From NCBI GenBank assembly GCA_023253615.1, contig JALRFZ010000467.1, positions 1 to 19,150 on the forward strand: 19,150 nt of DNA. The letters are read 5' to 3'. Source of the stretch: Verrucomicrobiales bacterium (GTDB taxonomy: Bacteria; Verrucomicrobiota; Verrucomicrobiia; Verrucomicrobiales; DEV007). Under the pieces are notes generated by a model. It was not told the origin of the DNA and searched no databases. It worked only from the letters and a program-made list of their open reading frames with translations. Below, one piece after another: positions 7,986 through 16,017 of the stretch. A program made the translations under genes and the position numbers. Positions within the stretch are counted from its first letter, which is position 1. Each line of letters begins with the position of its first letter.

Positions 7986-9019
7986 TGAAGATCCGCCTCA
8001 ACGCCCGCTTCCGCGGCCGGCCTCTCACCGGTGTCGAGCGATTCGCCAGCGAGGTGGGCGATCGCCTCGCATGTCGTGACGGCATCGTCCTCGCCGAGAC
8101 CGCACCTGCCGCGCCGCTCGCGGGGATGAAAGGGCACGCCTGGGAGCAGTTCGTGCTGCCCCGCCGCGTCGCGCGCGACGAGATCCTGTTTTCCCCCTGC
8201 AACACCGGTCCCATCTCCGTGAGAAAGCAGCTCGTCGTGATCCACGATGCCGCGGTGTGGGATGGACCCGAGGGATTCAGCCGATCCTTCCGCACCGTCT
8301 CTCAACAGCTCCTCCCGCGACTCGCCAAGAAGGCCGCCGTCGTCGCGACAGTCCCGGAGTTTTCCCGCACCCGTCTCGCTCCCGTCCTCGGCATCCCGGA
8401 GGAGCGCATCCTCGTGCTCGGCAATGCCGTCAGCGGAGCCTTCTCGCCGGCCGGGACCGAACAGGGTCGGGTCGGCGGCTTGACCCTCTTGTGTGTCGGA
8501 TCGATGGACCCGCGCAAGAATCCCGGCCGCCTCCTGCGCGCCTGGGTGTCCCTGCAGGAAGCGGGGAAACTCCCCGAGGGAGCGACGCTGCAGCTCATCG
8601 GCGGTGCGAACCCTCGCAACTTCGCGGGCATGGAAACGATCGAGGGATCGGGCATCGGGTGGCTCGGCCGGGTCGACGATGCGGAGCTCGTGCGCCGCTA
8701 CCGCGAGGCCGATGCCTTTGTCTATCCGAGTCTCTACGAGGGCTTCGGACTGCCAGCGCTGGAAGCGATGGCCTGCGGATGTCCCGTGTTGCTCTCGCAC
8801 GCGGCGAGCCTGCCCGAGGTGGGAGGTCCCGATTCGGAGGGCGCGGTGCGCTACTTCGATCCCGGGAGCGAGGCGGAAATCGCTTCGGCGATCGAGCGTT
8901 TCCCCACCCTCGATGCCGGAGCCCGCGACGAGATGCGCCGGCGGGCGCTGGAGCGTGCCGGGCGATTCTCGTGGGAATCCATCGCGGAGAAAACCGCCGC
9001 CGCGATGGCGTCGATCTGA
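7982..9019 (+). CDS. Glycosyltransferase family 4
   Basis: A 345-residue GT4 glycosyltransferase of the same polysaccharide locus. The start MMKIRLNARFRGRPLTGVER at 7982 has the glycine/arginine-rich opening of the acceptor domain. The frame is open back to 7937, but that extension lies inside the polymerase gene. Later landmarks are VVIHDAAVW (85-93), CVGSMDPRKNPGRLLRAW (171-188), LIGGANPRN (205-213) and YPSLYEGFGLPALEAMACG (248-266), which contains the donor-binding glutamates E253 and E261. It resembles the short mannosyltransferase-like GT4 proteins of O-antigen clusters, but the sugar cannot be named. The start overlaps the preceding stop (ATGA) and lacks a ribosome binding site, so translation probably depends on the upstream reading frame. 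It ends 3 bases from the convergent oxidoreductase gene. Confidence 0.9.
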   Translation: MMKIRLNARFRGRPLTGVERFASEVGDRLACRDGIVLAETAPAAPLAGMKGHAWEQFVLPRRVARDEILFSPCNTGPISVRKQLVVIHDAAVWDGPEGFSRSFRTVSQQLLPRLAKKAAVVATVPEFSRTRLAPVLGIPEERILVLGNAVSGAFSPAGTEQGRVGGLTLLCVGSMDPRKNPGRLLRAWVSLQEAGKLPEGATLQLIGGANPRNFAGMETIEGSGIGWLGRVDDAELVRRYREADAFVYPSLYEGFGLPALEAMACGCPVLLSHAASLPEVGGPDSEGAVRYFDPGSEAEIASAIERFPTLDAGARDEMRRRALERAGRFSWESIAEKTAAAMASI

Positions 9020-9022
9020 TCC

Positions 9023-10042
9023 TCACAGATCCACCACGATCTTCCCGAAGTGACCGGCCCCCTCCAGGGCGGCATAGGCGGCGGGAGCGTCGTCGAAGGA
9101 GAAACGTCCGTCGATCACCGGACGGATCGCGTGTTGTTCGAAAAACGCGATCATCCTGACAAACATCCCGCGATTCCCCACGTAGATGCCGTCGAGGGAG
9201 GCGTTCTTTTTCACAAGGGTGAAGAGCGTGGCCGGTGTCGGCTCGAATCCGGTGAGCACGCCGATGAGCGACACCACTCCGCCCGCGGCGACGGAGTTCA
9301 GGGATCGTTCGATCGTGCCGGGGCCGCCGACCTCGACGACGCGGTCCGCGCCGCGCTGGCCGGTGAGACGCCAGACCTCGCGGTCCCACTCCGGCGTTTC
9401 GAGATAATGGATCGTCTCGTCCGCACCCAACGCGCGGGCGCGGGCGAGCTTTTCGTGCGAGCTGCTCGTGACGATGACTTTGGCGCCTGCTGCTTTCGCG
9501 ATCTGCAGGGCGAAGATCGAGACGCCGCCGGTGCCGAGGCAGAGCACGGTTTCGCCGGCGGTGAGGGGGCGCCCCCGTTCCATCAGGGCGTGCCAGGCGG
9601 TGAGCGCGGCGCAGGGCAGGGTGGCCGCCTCGGCGAAATCCATCGTCGAAGGAATCGCGACGAGACTGTGGGCCGGAGCGGTGACGATCTCCGAGAGCAC
9701 TCCGTCGCACGACCCGCCGCGCGCGGCGCCGTGCCAGGCCATCTGGAAGGGTCCCGAAATCCAGTCGCGGAAAAAAGTGAGGGCGACCCGGTCGCCGATT
9801 TTCCAATCCGCGACGCCTTCGCCGAGCGCGATGATCTCGCCCGCACCATCCGAGAGCGGCACCACCGGATCCGATCCGCCGGACGCGGATCTGCCGGCCC
9901 GCACGAGGAGATCGCGGTAGTTGAGGGAGGCGGCGTGGATCTTCACGAGCACTTCTCCGGGACCCGGGGAAGGATCGGGGAGATCGCGGAGGACGAGGGC
10001 GAAGGGCTCGCCGGTGCGGGGCTCGAGGAGGTATTGGTGCAT
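9023..10042 (-). CDS. MDR-superfamily NAD(P)-dependent oxidoreductase (quinone reductase/alcohol dehydrogenase-like)
   Basis: A 339-residue medium-chain dehydrogenase/reductase, the standard length. The catalytic domain shows GEVLVKIHAASLNYRDLL (29-46), PLSDGAGEIIALGEGV (62-77) and KIGDRV (81-86). The cofactor domain shows VLCLGTGGVSIFALQIAK (166-183), the glycine-rich nucleotide loop. The cysteine/histidine ligands of the catalytic and structural zinc sites of classical alcohol dehydrogenases are not evident, so a zinc-free quinone-oxidoreductase-type enzyme is likelier. Its substrate is unknown. The start is 3 bases after the polX stop with no ribosome binding site, which points to co-transcription and translational coupling with polX. 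No functional link between the two is apparent. Confidence 0.88.
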   Translation of the reverse strand: MHQYLLEPRTGEPFALVLRDLPDPSPGPGEVLVKIHAASLNYRDLLVRAGRSASGGSDPVVPLSDGAGEIIALGEGVADWKIGDRVALTFFRDWISGPFQMAWHGAARGGSCDGVLSEIVTAPAHSLVAIPSTMDFAEAATLPCAALTAWHALMERGRPLTAGETVLCLGTGGVSIFALQIAKAAGAKVIVTSSSHEKLARARALGADETIHYLETPEWDREVWRLTGQRGADRVVEVGGPGTIERSLNSVAAGGVVSLIGVLTGFEPTPATLFTLVKKNASLDGIYVGNRGMFVRMIAFFEQHAIRPVIDGRFSFDDAPAAYAALEGAGHFGKIVVDL

Positions 10043-10045
10043 TTG

Positions 10046-11794
10046 TCAGGCGATGGGTTTCAAACCGAGCCATGCTTCGACGGCGGCGAGGTCGAGGGTG
10101 TTGATGACATCTTCGCGGCGGAGCCAGCCTTTGCGGGCGAGGCGCACGCCGAAGGCGAGGTATTCGAGCTGGCTCGTGCGGTGGGCGTCGGGATTGATGG
10201 CGCATTTCACGCCCTTGGCGACGGCGTGTTTCCACCAGCGCCAGTCCATGTCGAGACGCCAGGGGCTGCAATTCAGCTCGATCACGGTGCCGTGTTCGGC
10301 ACAGGCCTCGATCACCGCGGGGATGTCGACGGCGTAGGGATCGCGCTCGAGGAGGAGGCGACCCGTGAGGTGTCCCAACATCGTCACCCGGGGATGGCTC
10401 ACCGCCTTGATGAGGCGTTCGGTCATGGCGGATTCGGAGAGAGTCATCGCGTTGTGGACACTCGCCACGACGTAGTCGAGTTCGCCGAGGAGGTCGTCGT
10501 TGTAGTCGAGGCTGCCGTCTTTGAGAATGTCGACCTCGCTGCCGGCGAAAAGGCGGAACTTCACCCCTTCGTCGCGGTAGCGTGCGTTCAGCGCCCGGAT
10601 CTCCGCGATCTGGGCGCGGAGGCGCGTCTCGTCTAGCCCGTTCGCCTGGAAGGAACTCTTCGAGTGATCCGCGATGCCGAGGTATTGGAGCCCGTGCCCG
10701 ATGGCGGCGGCGGCCATTTCCTCGAGCGTGTTTCTCCCGTCGCTCGCGACGGTGTGGTTGTGGAAGGTGCCACGCAGATTTTCCAGCTCGATGAGCCGGG
10801 GCAGGTCGCCTTCCTCCGCCGCCTCGATCTCGCCGGTGTTCTCGCGCAGCTCCGGCGCGATATAATCGAGCCCGAGGAAGCGGTGCAACTGTGCCTCGTT
10901 TTCAAAGACGGGAGCCTCGGGGGCGTCCGAGCCTTCCTTCACCGCGAGCCGGTATTCGTTCAGCGTGTATCCCCGCTCGAGGGCGCGGCCGCGCATCGCC
11001 ACGTTGTGCTCCTTGCTGCCCGTGAAATAGGCGAGGGCACAGGCGAACTCGGCGTTGCTCACCGCGCGGAGATCACATTGGAGCCCGTTCGCCAGATTGA
11101 TGCTCGCTTTCGTCGGTCCCTTCGCGATGACGCGCGAGACCCACGGCTGGGAAACGAAATGCTCGATCACCTCTTCGGGACGGCTCGTCGCGACGAGGAA
11201 ATCGACGTCGTGCACGGTCTCCTTCGACCGCCGGTAGCTGCCCGCCGCCTCCACGCGGAGGGCCTCGGGATGATCGCGCAGGCATTCGAGGATCTCCTCG
11301 ACCGGACCGGCCACGTCGCCGAGGCGGAACCGGTCGGCGTTCGACTCGCGGAAGGCGATCGATTCGAGGATCTTCGCCGCGGTCTTCGCTCCGAAGCCCG
11401 GCAGCTTCGCCACCTCGCCCGATTCGCACAGGGTTTTCAGCGTGGCCACGGAATCGACGCCCAGGGTCTCATGCAGTGCCTTGATCTTTTTCGGTCCGAG
11501 ACCCTGCACGTCGAAGAGCTCGAAGAGACCGGGGGGGAACTCCGCCTTCAGCTTCTCGTAAAAGCCGAGCGATCCGGTCGAGGCGAGTTCGTGGAGCTTC
11601 TGTTGGAGGGCGTCGCCGATGCCCTTGATCCCTTCGAGCTTGCCCTCGCGGGCGAGGGCGACGATGTCGCCGGGGAATTGGGCGACGGTCTCGGCTCCCG
11701 TCCGGTAGGCCCGGATTTTGAAGGGATTTTCGCCCTTCAATTCCAGCAGCAGGGCGATCTCTTCTAGGGTGTCGGCGAGGGTTTCGCGGGTCAT
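10046..11794 (-). CDS. polX: DNA polymerase X family protein with C-terminal PHP domain
   Basis: A 582-residue bacterial PolX, normal in length. Residues 1-80 form the helix-hairpin-helix lyase-like domain (ENPFKIRAYRTGAETV and IKGIGDALQQKL), followed by a second HhH segment, FDVQGLGPKKIKALHETLGV (94-113). The nucleotidyltransferase core has GSYRRSKETVHDVDFLVA (185-202) with D196 and D198, and the third carboxylate in LQCDLRAV (D241). The PHP metal-dependent phosphoesterase domain begins at HNHTVASDG (H345, H347, D352) and continues with IADHS, ASVHN, LGHLTGR and INPDAHR. Such enzymes fill gaps and trim 3' ends in base-excision repair. The frame is open upstream to 11848, but MTRETLADTLEEIALLL at 11794 is the usual PolX N-terminus. 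A pyrimidine-rich stretch, not a Shine-Dalgarno site, precedes it. Confidence 0.95.
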   Translation of the reverse strand: MTRETLADTLEEIALLLELKGENPFKIRAYRTGAETVAQFPGDIVALAREGKLEGIKGIGDALQQKLHELASTGSLGFYEKLKAEFPPGLFELFDVQGLGPKKIKALHETLGVDSVATLKTLCESGEVAKLPGFGAKTAAKILESIAFRESNADRFRLGDVAGPVEEILECLRDHPEALRVEAAGSYRRSKETVHDVDFLVATSRPEEVIEHFVSQPWVSRVIAKGPTKASINLANGLQCDLRAVSNAEFACALAYFTGSKEHNVAMRGRALERGYTLNEYRLAVKEGSDAPEAPVFENEAQLHRFLGLDYIAPELRENTGEIEAAEEGDLPRLIELENLRGTFHNHTVASDGRNTLEEMAAAAIGHGLQYLGIADHSKSSFQANGLDETRLRAQIAEIRALNARYRDEGVKFRLFAGSEVDILKDGSLDYNDDLLGELDYVVASVHNAMTLSESAMTERLIKAVSHPRVTMLGHLTGRLLLERDPYAVDIPAVIEACAEHGTVIELNCSPWRLDMDWRWWKHAVAKGVKCAINPDAHRTSQLEYLAFGVRLARKGWLRREDVINTLDLAAVEAWLGLKPIA

Positions 11795-11919
11795 GGAAGG
11801 GGAGGGGATGGGATCAGTCGCAACGGCCGGCCAATCGGGATTTGGCAAGTGAGGACGGCCTTGCCCGTCGATATCGGAGTTGCTCCGGCTCGCTTCGTCC
11901 AGTAACTTTCATTCCAACC

Positions 11920-12147
11920 ATGAATTTTCCCGTCATCTTGATTCGCACCGAGGAGGGATATGCCGTTGGCTGTCCCTCGATCCCCGGATGTTGGACGCAG
12001 GGCGCCACCCGGGAGGAAGCCATGGAAAACATCCAGGATGCGATAACCGAGGTCCTCGCGGCGACCCGGGATTTGGAGGCGGAGCAGTGGCTGACCGATG
12101 GATGCGAGGTCGAAAAGGCTGAAGTTGAGGTTTTCGTTCATGCCTAA
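11920..12147 (+). CDS. hicB: HicB-family antitoxin
   Basis: A 75-residue protein that opens MNFPVILIRTEEGYAVGCPS and continues IPGCWTQGATREEAMENIQD. This is the partial RNase-H-like fold of HicB antitoxins, with the conserved P-G-C and the helix after the small loop. It should bind and block HicA and may repress its own promoter, although no clear C-terminal DNA-binding domain remains after the fold, where only a short VEKAEVEVFVHA tail is present. The frame is open back to 11842, but the ATG at 11920 gives the family's N-terminus. The next gene overlaps its end by 8 bases. The region 11795-11919 is a divergent gap shared with polX in which no clear promoter boxes were found. Confidence 0.88.
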   Translation: MNFPVILIRTEEGYAVGCPSIPGCWTQGATREEAMENIQDAITEVLAATRDLEAEQWLTDGCEVEKAEVEVFVHA

Positions 12148-12352
12148 GCTGCCCGGGATTCACCACAAAGACGCGATCCGGGTGCTCGAAAAGCTCGGAT
12201 GGCGGGTCATACGCGAGGGGAAACACACCATCATGGGTCTCGGAACGCAGGCTTTGCCAATTCCCCGGCACAATCCGATCCACTCGATCACCATGGGACA
12301 GATCGCAAAAGCGGCAGGATTGACTCCCGAGGAGTTCAAGAGAATGCTCTGA
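12140..12352 (+). CDS. hicA: HicA-family mRNA interferase toxin
   Basis: A 70-residue, basic, double-stranded-RNA-binding-fold toxin expected to cleave mRNA and stop translation when HicB is lost. The sequence MPKLPGIHHKDAIRVLEKLG leads into WRVIREGKHTIM, where H29 sits at the place of the catalytic histidine (families usually read GSH or GKH). It then continues PIPRHNPIHSITMGQIAKAAG. The length is typical. The start at 12140, inside the last codons of hicB and preceded by GAGG about 9 bases away, was preferred over an upstream in-frame ATG at 12098. Antitoxin-first order is the less common arrangement for hic loci. Confidence 0.88.
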   Translation: MPKLPGIHHKDAIRVLEKLGWRVIREGKHTIMGLGTQALPIPRHNPIHSITMGQIAKAAGLTPEEFKRML

Positions 12353-12515
12353 GAGACGTCACTCGGGAGGAAATTGGGAGTCCTTTCTGAGACTTTCTGC
12401 CCGATGTGACACGGATTGGGAAGAAAAAGAAATTTTCTAAAGGTGAAATTTTCCTCTAGAATCGTTATATTCCACCTTTCCTCCCCCTCCGGGCCGCCTC
12501 CGAATCCGAGAACCT
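12353..12515 (+). promoter_or_regulatory. Upstream region of the Ser/Thr kinase gene
   Basis: This is a 163-base gap between hicA and the kinase. It holds an AT-rich stretch at 12421-12475 within GC-rich surroundings. GAAATTTTC occurs twice in direct orientation (12429-12437 and 12445-12453), and TTATAT at 12465-12470 could be a -10 element about 45 bases before the ATG. No good -35 partner is seen. No terminator hairpin with a T-run was found behind hicA. Confidence 0.35.
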
Positions 12516-15149
12516 ATGAGCAAACGCTATGAAATCCGCGATCAGATCGGCAAAGGCGGACTGGGCGCGGTCTACAAGGCTCTCGATACCCAGCTCCAGC
12601 GCGAGGTGGCGGTCAAGCGGGTGCTCTCCACGACGAACGCGACCGAGGAGGAGGTCAAGGAAGCGGCCAACAAGCTGATCGCCGAGGCCCAGACGCTCTC
12701 CAGCCTGAACCACCCGAACATCGTCACCGTCTTCGACGTGGGGCAGGATGAACAGGGCGGTTTTGTCGTGATGGAACTGCTGAAGGGCGAGACGCTCGAC
12801 GAGACCGTCGCCCGCGGTGTCCTGACCCAGGAGGATTTCACCGAAGTGGTCTACCAGACCCTCGAGGCGCTCATCGCGGCGCAGGCGAACAACGTCATCC
12901 ACCGCGACATCAAGCCGACCAACATCATGGTGATCTGGCAGGCCTCGGGGAAGTTCCAGCTCAAGATCCTCGATTTCGGTCTCGCGAAATTCTCCAAGTC
13001 CCCGTCCGTGCAGACGATGGACCAGGAGGAGTCGGTGATGGGATCGATCTTTTTCATGGCGCCCGAGCAGTTCGAGCGCGGCGAGCTCGACGCCCGCACC
13101 GATCTCTACCAGATGGGCTGCGTCTATTACAACGCCCTCACCGGCCAGTATCCCTTCAACGGCGAGACCGCGCCGCAGGTGATGAACGCGCACCTGCAGC
13201 ACCGCGTCATCCCGCTCGACCAGGTGCGCCCCGACCTTTCCCCCTCGATCTGCCAGTGGGTGATGTGGATGATCAACCGCGACATCGCCCACCGGCCCAA
13301 AGACGCGCGCGACGCGCTGAAACACTGGCCTCGCAATCCCGAGCCTTCCGGCGTGAAGCCCGTCGAGGTGCTCCCGGTCGAGGCGACTCCCGATGTGAAG
13401 ACCGGAGAGGTCACCGTGGTGCGCGCCGCCCGTGGTGCCTCCGCGCCGCCCGCCCTCATCGTCGTCTCCGACAAGACGGGGAGCGCGCCTCTTGCCGCCG
13501 GCGTCACCACGGGACGGCTCAAGACGGGTGCCACGCCCGGCGCCACCGGATCGACGACGGGCCGTCTCAAGGGCGGAGCCCCGGCCCGGTCCACGACCGG
13601 GGCGGTCGGGCGGGGAAGGGAAGCCGAACGCACCGGGCCGCTCGGCCACGGCGCGGCGGGAAAGCCCAATGTCCGCAAGAGCGAGTCGGGCGGTAATCCG
13701 CTCATCAAGTGGATCGCCATCGGCAGTGTCGTCTCCGCGATCGTCCTTTTCGCGATCATCACCTCGATCGGCAAGGCGAATGCCAAGAAACGGCAGGATC
13801 GCATCATCGAACTTTCTTCCGCGGAGATCCCCACCGGCGATGTTTCGGATGTCGCCCTCGCCGTCGCCTTTCTCGAGGATCCCGAGGCCTCGCTCTCGAT
13901 CAAGGGGGATGCCCGCAAGGTGCTCGAGCGGCTCGAAGGCAACGGGATCAGTGAGAGCATCCACACGCACCTGAAGGAAGCCGGCAGCCTCAACGCCAAG
14001 CTGCGCCTCTCCCAGGCCCTCGCCGAGCGGAACTACGCCCCCGCCGTGACCGACATGATCGACGTCTTCAAGTCGGCCACGACCGACGAACAGCGCGTCT
14101 CGATCCTCAATTCCGTGCGCATCATCGCGAGCCTGAAGGATGTCAACACCCTCCTCGGCGCCCTGCACGGCGAGCACACCCTGCCGGTGCGGAAGGTCTT
14201 CGAGGATACCGTCCTCGCGGTGCTGCGGAAGGGCGGGGAGACCGATCCGGTCATCGAGTCCATCCTCACGAAAGTCTCGAACACCTCCGGGAGCGAGCGA
14301 AAGAGCCTCTTCCGCATCCTCGGGGTGCTCGGCGGTGACAAGGTGCGGACGCGGCTCACCACGATCTACAACCAGAAGAATGACGCCGCCTACCAGGCCG
14401 ACGCCATCCTCGCCTACTTGAGCTGGCCGGATCGCTCGGTGCTCGGCGATGTCGAGAAGATCGTCTCCTCCACCCCGGATCCGGCGCTTCGCTCGGCGGC
14501 CGAGCGGGCCTACGTGCGCCTCACCACCCTGCCGGGTCCCGAGCCGGTCGCCGAACTCGTGCCGCTCTGGAAAAAGGCCTTCGAACTCTCCAGGAATCCC
14601 AACGACATCCGGCGTCTCTTCGGTGCCCTCGTGGAGTATCCGGCTCCCGAGACCCTCGAACTGCTGAAGGAGTGGTCGGCCCATCCCACCCATGGTCCGC
14701 TCGCGAAGAACTATGCCACGACCCTCGAGAAATCGATCCAGGGCATCGCCGAGCTCAAGCCCGGCGAGGAGATCAAGGGCAACAAGGCCCGCGTCCGCGG
14801 AGATGGCGGCGCGGCGATCAATTCCTTCCTCTCCTCCCTCACCGGCTGGCTTTCGCCCGAGACCTGTTTTTCCTGGTATTTCAAGGTCGGCGAGTCGGGT
14901 GAATACGCCGTGGAGGTGGATCAGGCGACCCTGCGCGAGGAGCCGAGCGAGTTCATCGTCTATCTCGGAGGGGCCTCGCTCCCGGGTACCTCGAAGGCGA
15001 CGCCGACGCTGGAGGAATTCGTGACCGTCCGCCCCGAGGGCACCGTCAACCTCGAGGCGGGAAAGATCTACAGTCTCACCCTCGTCGCCGGCCGCACGAT
15101 CCAGCCCCGCATGATGGACATCGGCGCGGTCCGCCTCGTCAAACCCTGA
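12516..15149 (+). CDS. Membrane-anchored Ser/Thr protein kinase with extracytoplasmic repeat region
   Basis: An 877-residue eukaryote-like kinase. The catalytic domain (about 5-270) is complete: IGKGGLGAVYKA (11-22), VAVKRV with K34, HRDIKPTNIM (129-138), ILDFGLAK (151-158) and APEQF (182-186). A proline/threonine-rich linker (275-393) contains TTGRLK twice (331-336 and 347-352). A membrane span, WIAIGSVVSAIVLFAIITSI (399-418), puts the C-terminal 450 residues outside the cytoplasm. That part is rich in paired amphipathic helices, HEAT-like in look, from about 430 to 750. It ends in a predicted beta-rich segment (WYFKVGESGEYAVEVDQ, about 788-804) like carbohydrate- or ligand-binding modules. 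It may sense an envelope signal and phosphorylate cytoplasmic targets, but no substrate is suggested by neighbours. A very long reading frame on the opposite strand is a by-product of codon composition. Confidence 0.93.
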   Translation: MSKRYEIRDQIGKGGLGAVYKALDTQLQREVAVKRVLSTTNATEEEVKEAANKLIAEAQTLSSLNHPNIVTVFDVGQDEQGGFVVMELLKGETLDETVARGVLTQEDFTEVVYQTLEALIAAQANNVIHRDIKPTNIMVIWQASGKFQLKILDFGLAKFSKSPSVQTMDQEESVMGSIFFMAPEQFERGELDARTDLYQMGCVYYNALTGQYPFNGETAPQVMNAHLQHRVIPLDQVRPDLSPSICQWVMWMINRDIAHRPKDARDALKHWPRNPEPSGVKPVEVLPVEATPDVKTGEVTVVRAARGASAPPALIVVSDKTGSAPLAAGVTTGRLKTGATPGATGSTTGRLKGGAPARSTTGAVGRGREAERTGPLGHGAAGKPNVRKSESGGNPLIKWIAIGSVVSAIVLFAIITSIGKANAKKRQDRIIELSSAEIPTGDVSDVALAVAFLEDPEASLSIKGDARKVLERLEGNGISESIHTHLKEAGSLNAKLRLSQALAERNYAPAVTDMIDVFKSATTDEQRVSILNSVRIIASLKDVNTLLGALHGEHTLPVRKVFEDTVLAVLRKGGETDPVIESILTKVSNTSGSERKSLFRILGVLGGDKVRTRLTTIYNQKNDAAYQADAILAYLSWPDRSVLGDVEKIVSSTPDPALRSAAERAYVRLTTLPGPEPVAELVPLWKKAFELSRNPNDIRRLFGALVEYPAPETLELLKEWSAHPTHGPLAKNYATTLEKSIQGIAELKPGEEIKGNKARVRGDGGAAINSFLSSLTGWLSPETCFSWYFKVGESGEYAVEVDQATLREEPSEFIVYLGGASLPGTSKATPTLEEFVTVRPEGTVNLEAGKIYSLTLVAGRTIQPRMMDIGAVRLVKP

Positions 15150-15192
15150 CAAAAGCACCTTCGTCCCGTCTCCGGTGGGCGGTGAGGGGGGA

Positions 15193-16008
15193 TCAGCGAC
15201 GATCGCCGCGGTCCCTGCGTTCTCCGCCGCCGCTCTCCCGGTTTTCGCGACGGTCGCCGCCCTGGCCGGAGGAGGAGCCCTGCGGGGGACTCTGGGTGGG
15301 CGGGGCCTGGCCTGCGGGAGGTCCCTGCGGGATCTCGATATCGCGGCCGTCGGTGAGACGCATCATCGCGCCGCGGATGAGGTTGCCACGTTCTTCCCGC
15401 GACATGTCCGGATAATTCTTCATCACCGCCCCGATGTACTCGCGCAGCTTGGCCTGCTTCTCTTCGGGCAGGGCCTTGTATCGCTCGATATCCTGCGGCG
15501 AGGGACCGCGGCGTTCGCCCTCCGGCGGATTCCCGCCGGGAGAGCCCGACCCTCCGGGGCCGCCCTTCGGCTCGGGATAGAGCTGGCTGATCTCGTATTT
15601 CAGTTCCGCTTCGTCGCCGGCGAAGGAGATCCGGGCCGTCACCGCGTCGAGCTGCGGCGCGCGCGACACGCCCACGAGGGCGATGCCGGCGTCGTTCTTT
15701 CCGTCGGGTGTCACCACCACCGTCTTTTTCGTCTCGCGGTTGTAGAGGGTCGCCACCTGTTCGCCGTTGATGCGCGCGACGCCGCGCAGCGCGTAGGTCT
15801 CCGAGAGACTGAGGACCCGGGTAAAGGGGCTCGTCTTCCGCAACGCCTCGAAATCCCCCTCCGAAGGTGCTTCCGGCACAGCGGCACCCGGCACAGCGGC
15901 ACCCGGTGCGGCGGCACCCGGCACGGAAGATGCCGGCGGCTCTTCCGCCGCATTCAGGGACGCGGCGGCGAGAAGGGACACGCTCTGCAGGAGGATCGCC
16001 GTTTTCAT
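15193..16008 (-). CDS. Secreted protein with proline/glycine-rich regions, function unknown
   Basis: A 271-residue protein with a clear signal peptide (MKTAILLQSVSLLAAASLNA, likely cut near residue 20), so it is probably periplasmic or exported. After it come three PGAA repeats (30-44). A compact domain (50-145) follows, with SPFTRVLSLSETYALRGVAR and VATLYNRETKKTVVVTPDG. The rest is a proline/glycine-rich linker, a helical segment (PQDIERYKALPEEKQAKLRE) and an arginine-rich tail. The compact domain vaguely recalls the short periplasmic proteins (GspC- or PilP-like) that follow pilus and secretion alignment genes, and the residues on bound function are compatible with that. This is an inference from context only. 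The gene begins 10 bases after the PilO-like stop and appears to be the last gene of that operon. Confidence 0.8.
   Translation of the reverse strand: MKTAILLQSVSLLAAASLNAAEEPPASSVPGAAAPGAAVPGAAVPEAPSEGDFEALRKTSPFTRVLSLSETYALRGVARINGEQVATLYNRETKKTVVVTPDGKNDAGIALVGVSRAPQLDAVTARISFAGDEAELKYEISQLYPEPKGGPGGSGSPGGNPPEGERRGPSPQDIERYKALPEEKQAKLREYIGAVMKNYPDMSREERGNLIRGAMMRLTDGRDIEIPQGPPAGQAPPTQSPPQGSSSGQGGDRRENRESGGGERRDRGDRR
15873..15917. repeat. Three tandem 15-bp repeats inside the secreted-protein gene
   Basis: The unit CCGGCACAGCGGCAC occurs exactly at 15873-15887 and 15888-15902, with a variant copy (CCGGTGCGGCGGCAC) at 15903-15917 and the start of a fourth. In the gene it encodes the PGAA(A/V) repeats just after the signal peptide. 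The 15-base unit preserves the reading frame, so copy number can change without breaking the gene. Confidence 0.85.
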
Positions 16009-16017
16009 GTGGGAATG

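Noticed and set aside
8595..10271. A 558-residue arginine-rich minus-strand frame.
   Set aside because: It crosses the ends of three real genes on both strands and is extremely rich in Arg, Pro and Ser, an out-of-frame artefact.
12353..12420. A terminator behind hicA.
   Set aside because: No hairpin with a reasonable stem and T-run could be drawn by eye.
12465..15158. An 897-residue open frame on the minus strand opposite the kinase.
   Set aside because: It is rich in Asp, Gly, Arg and Leu with no recognisable domain and mirrors the codon pattern of the real kinase gene. The plus strand has complete kinase motifs and so is the coding one.
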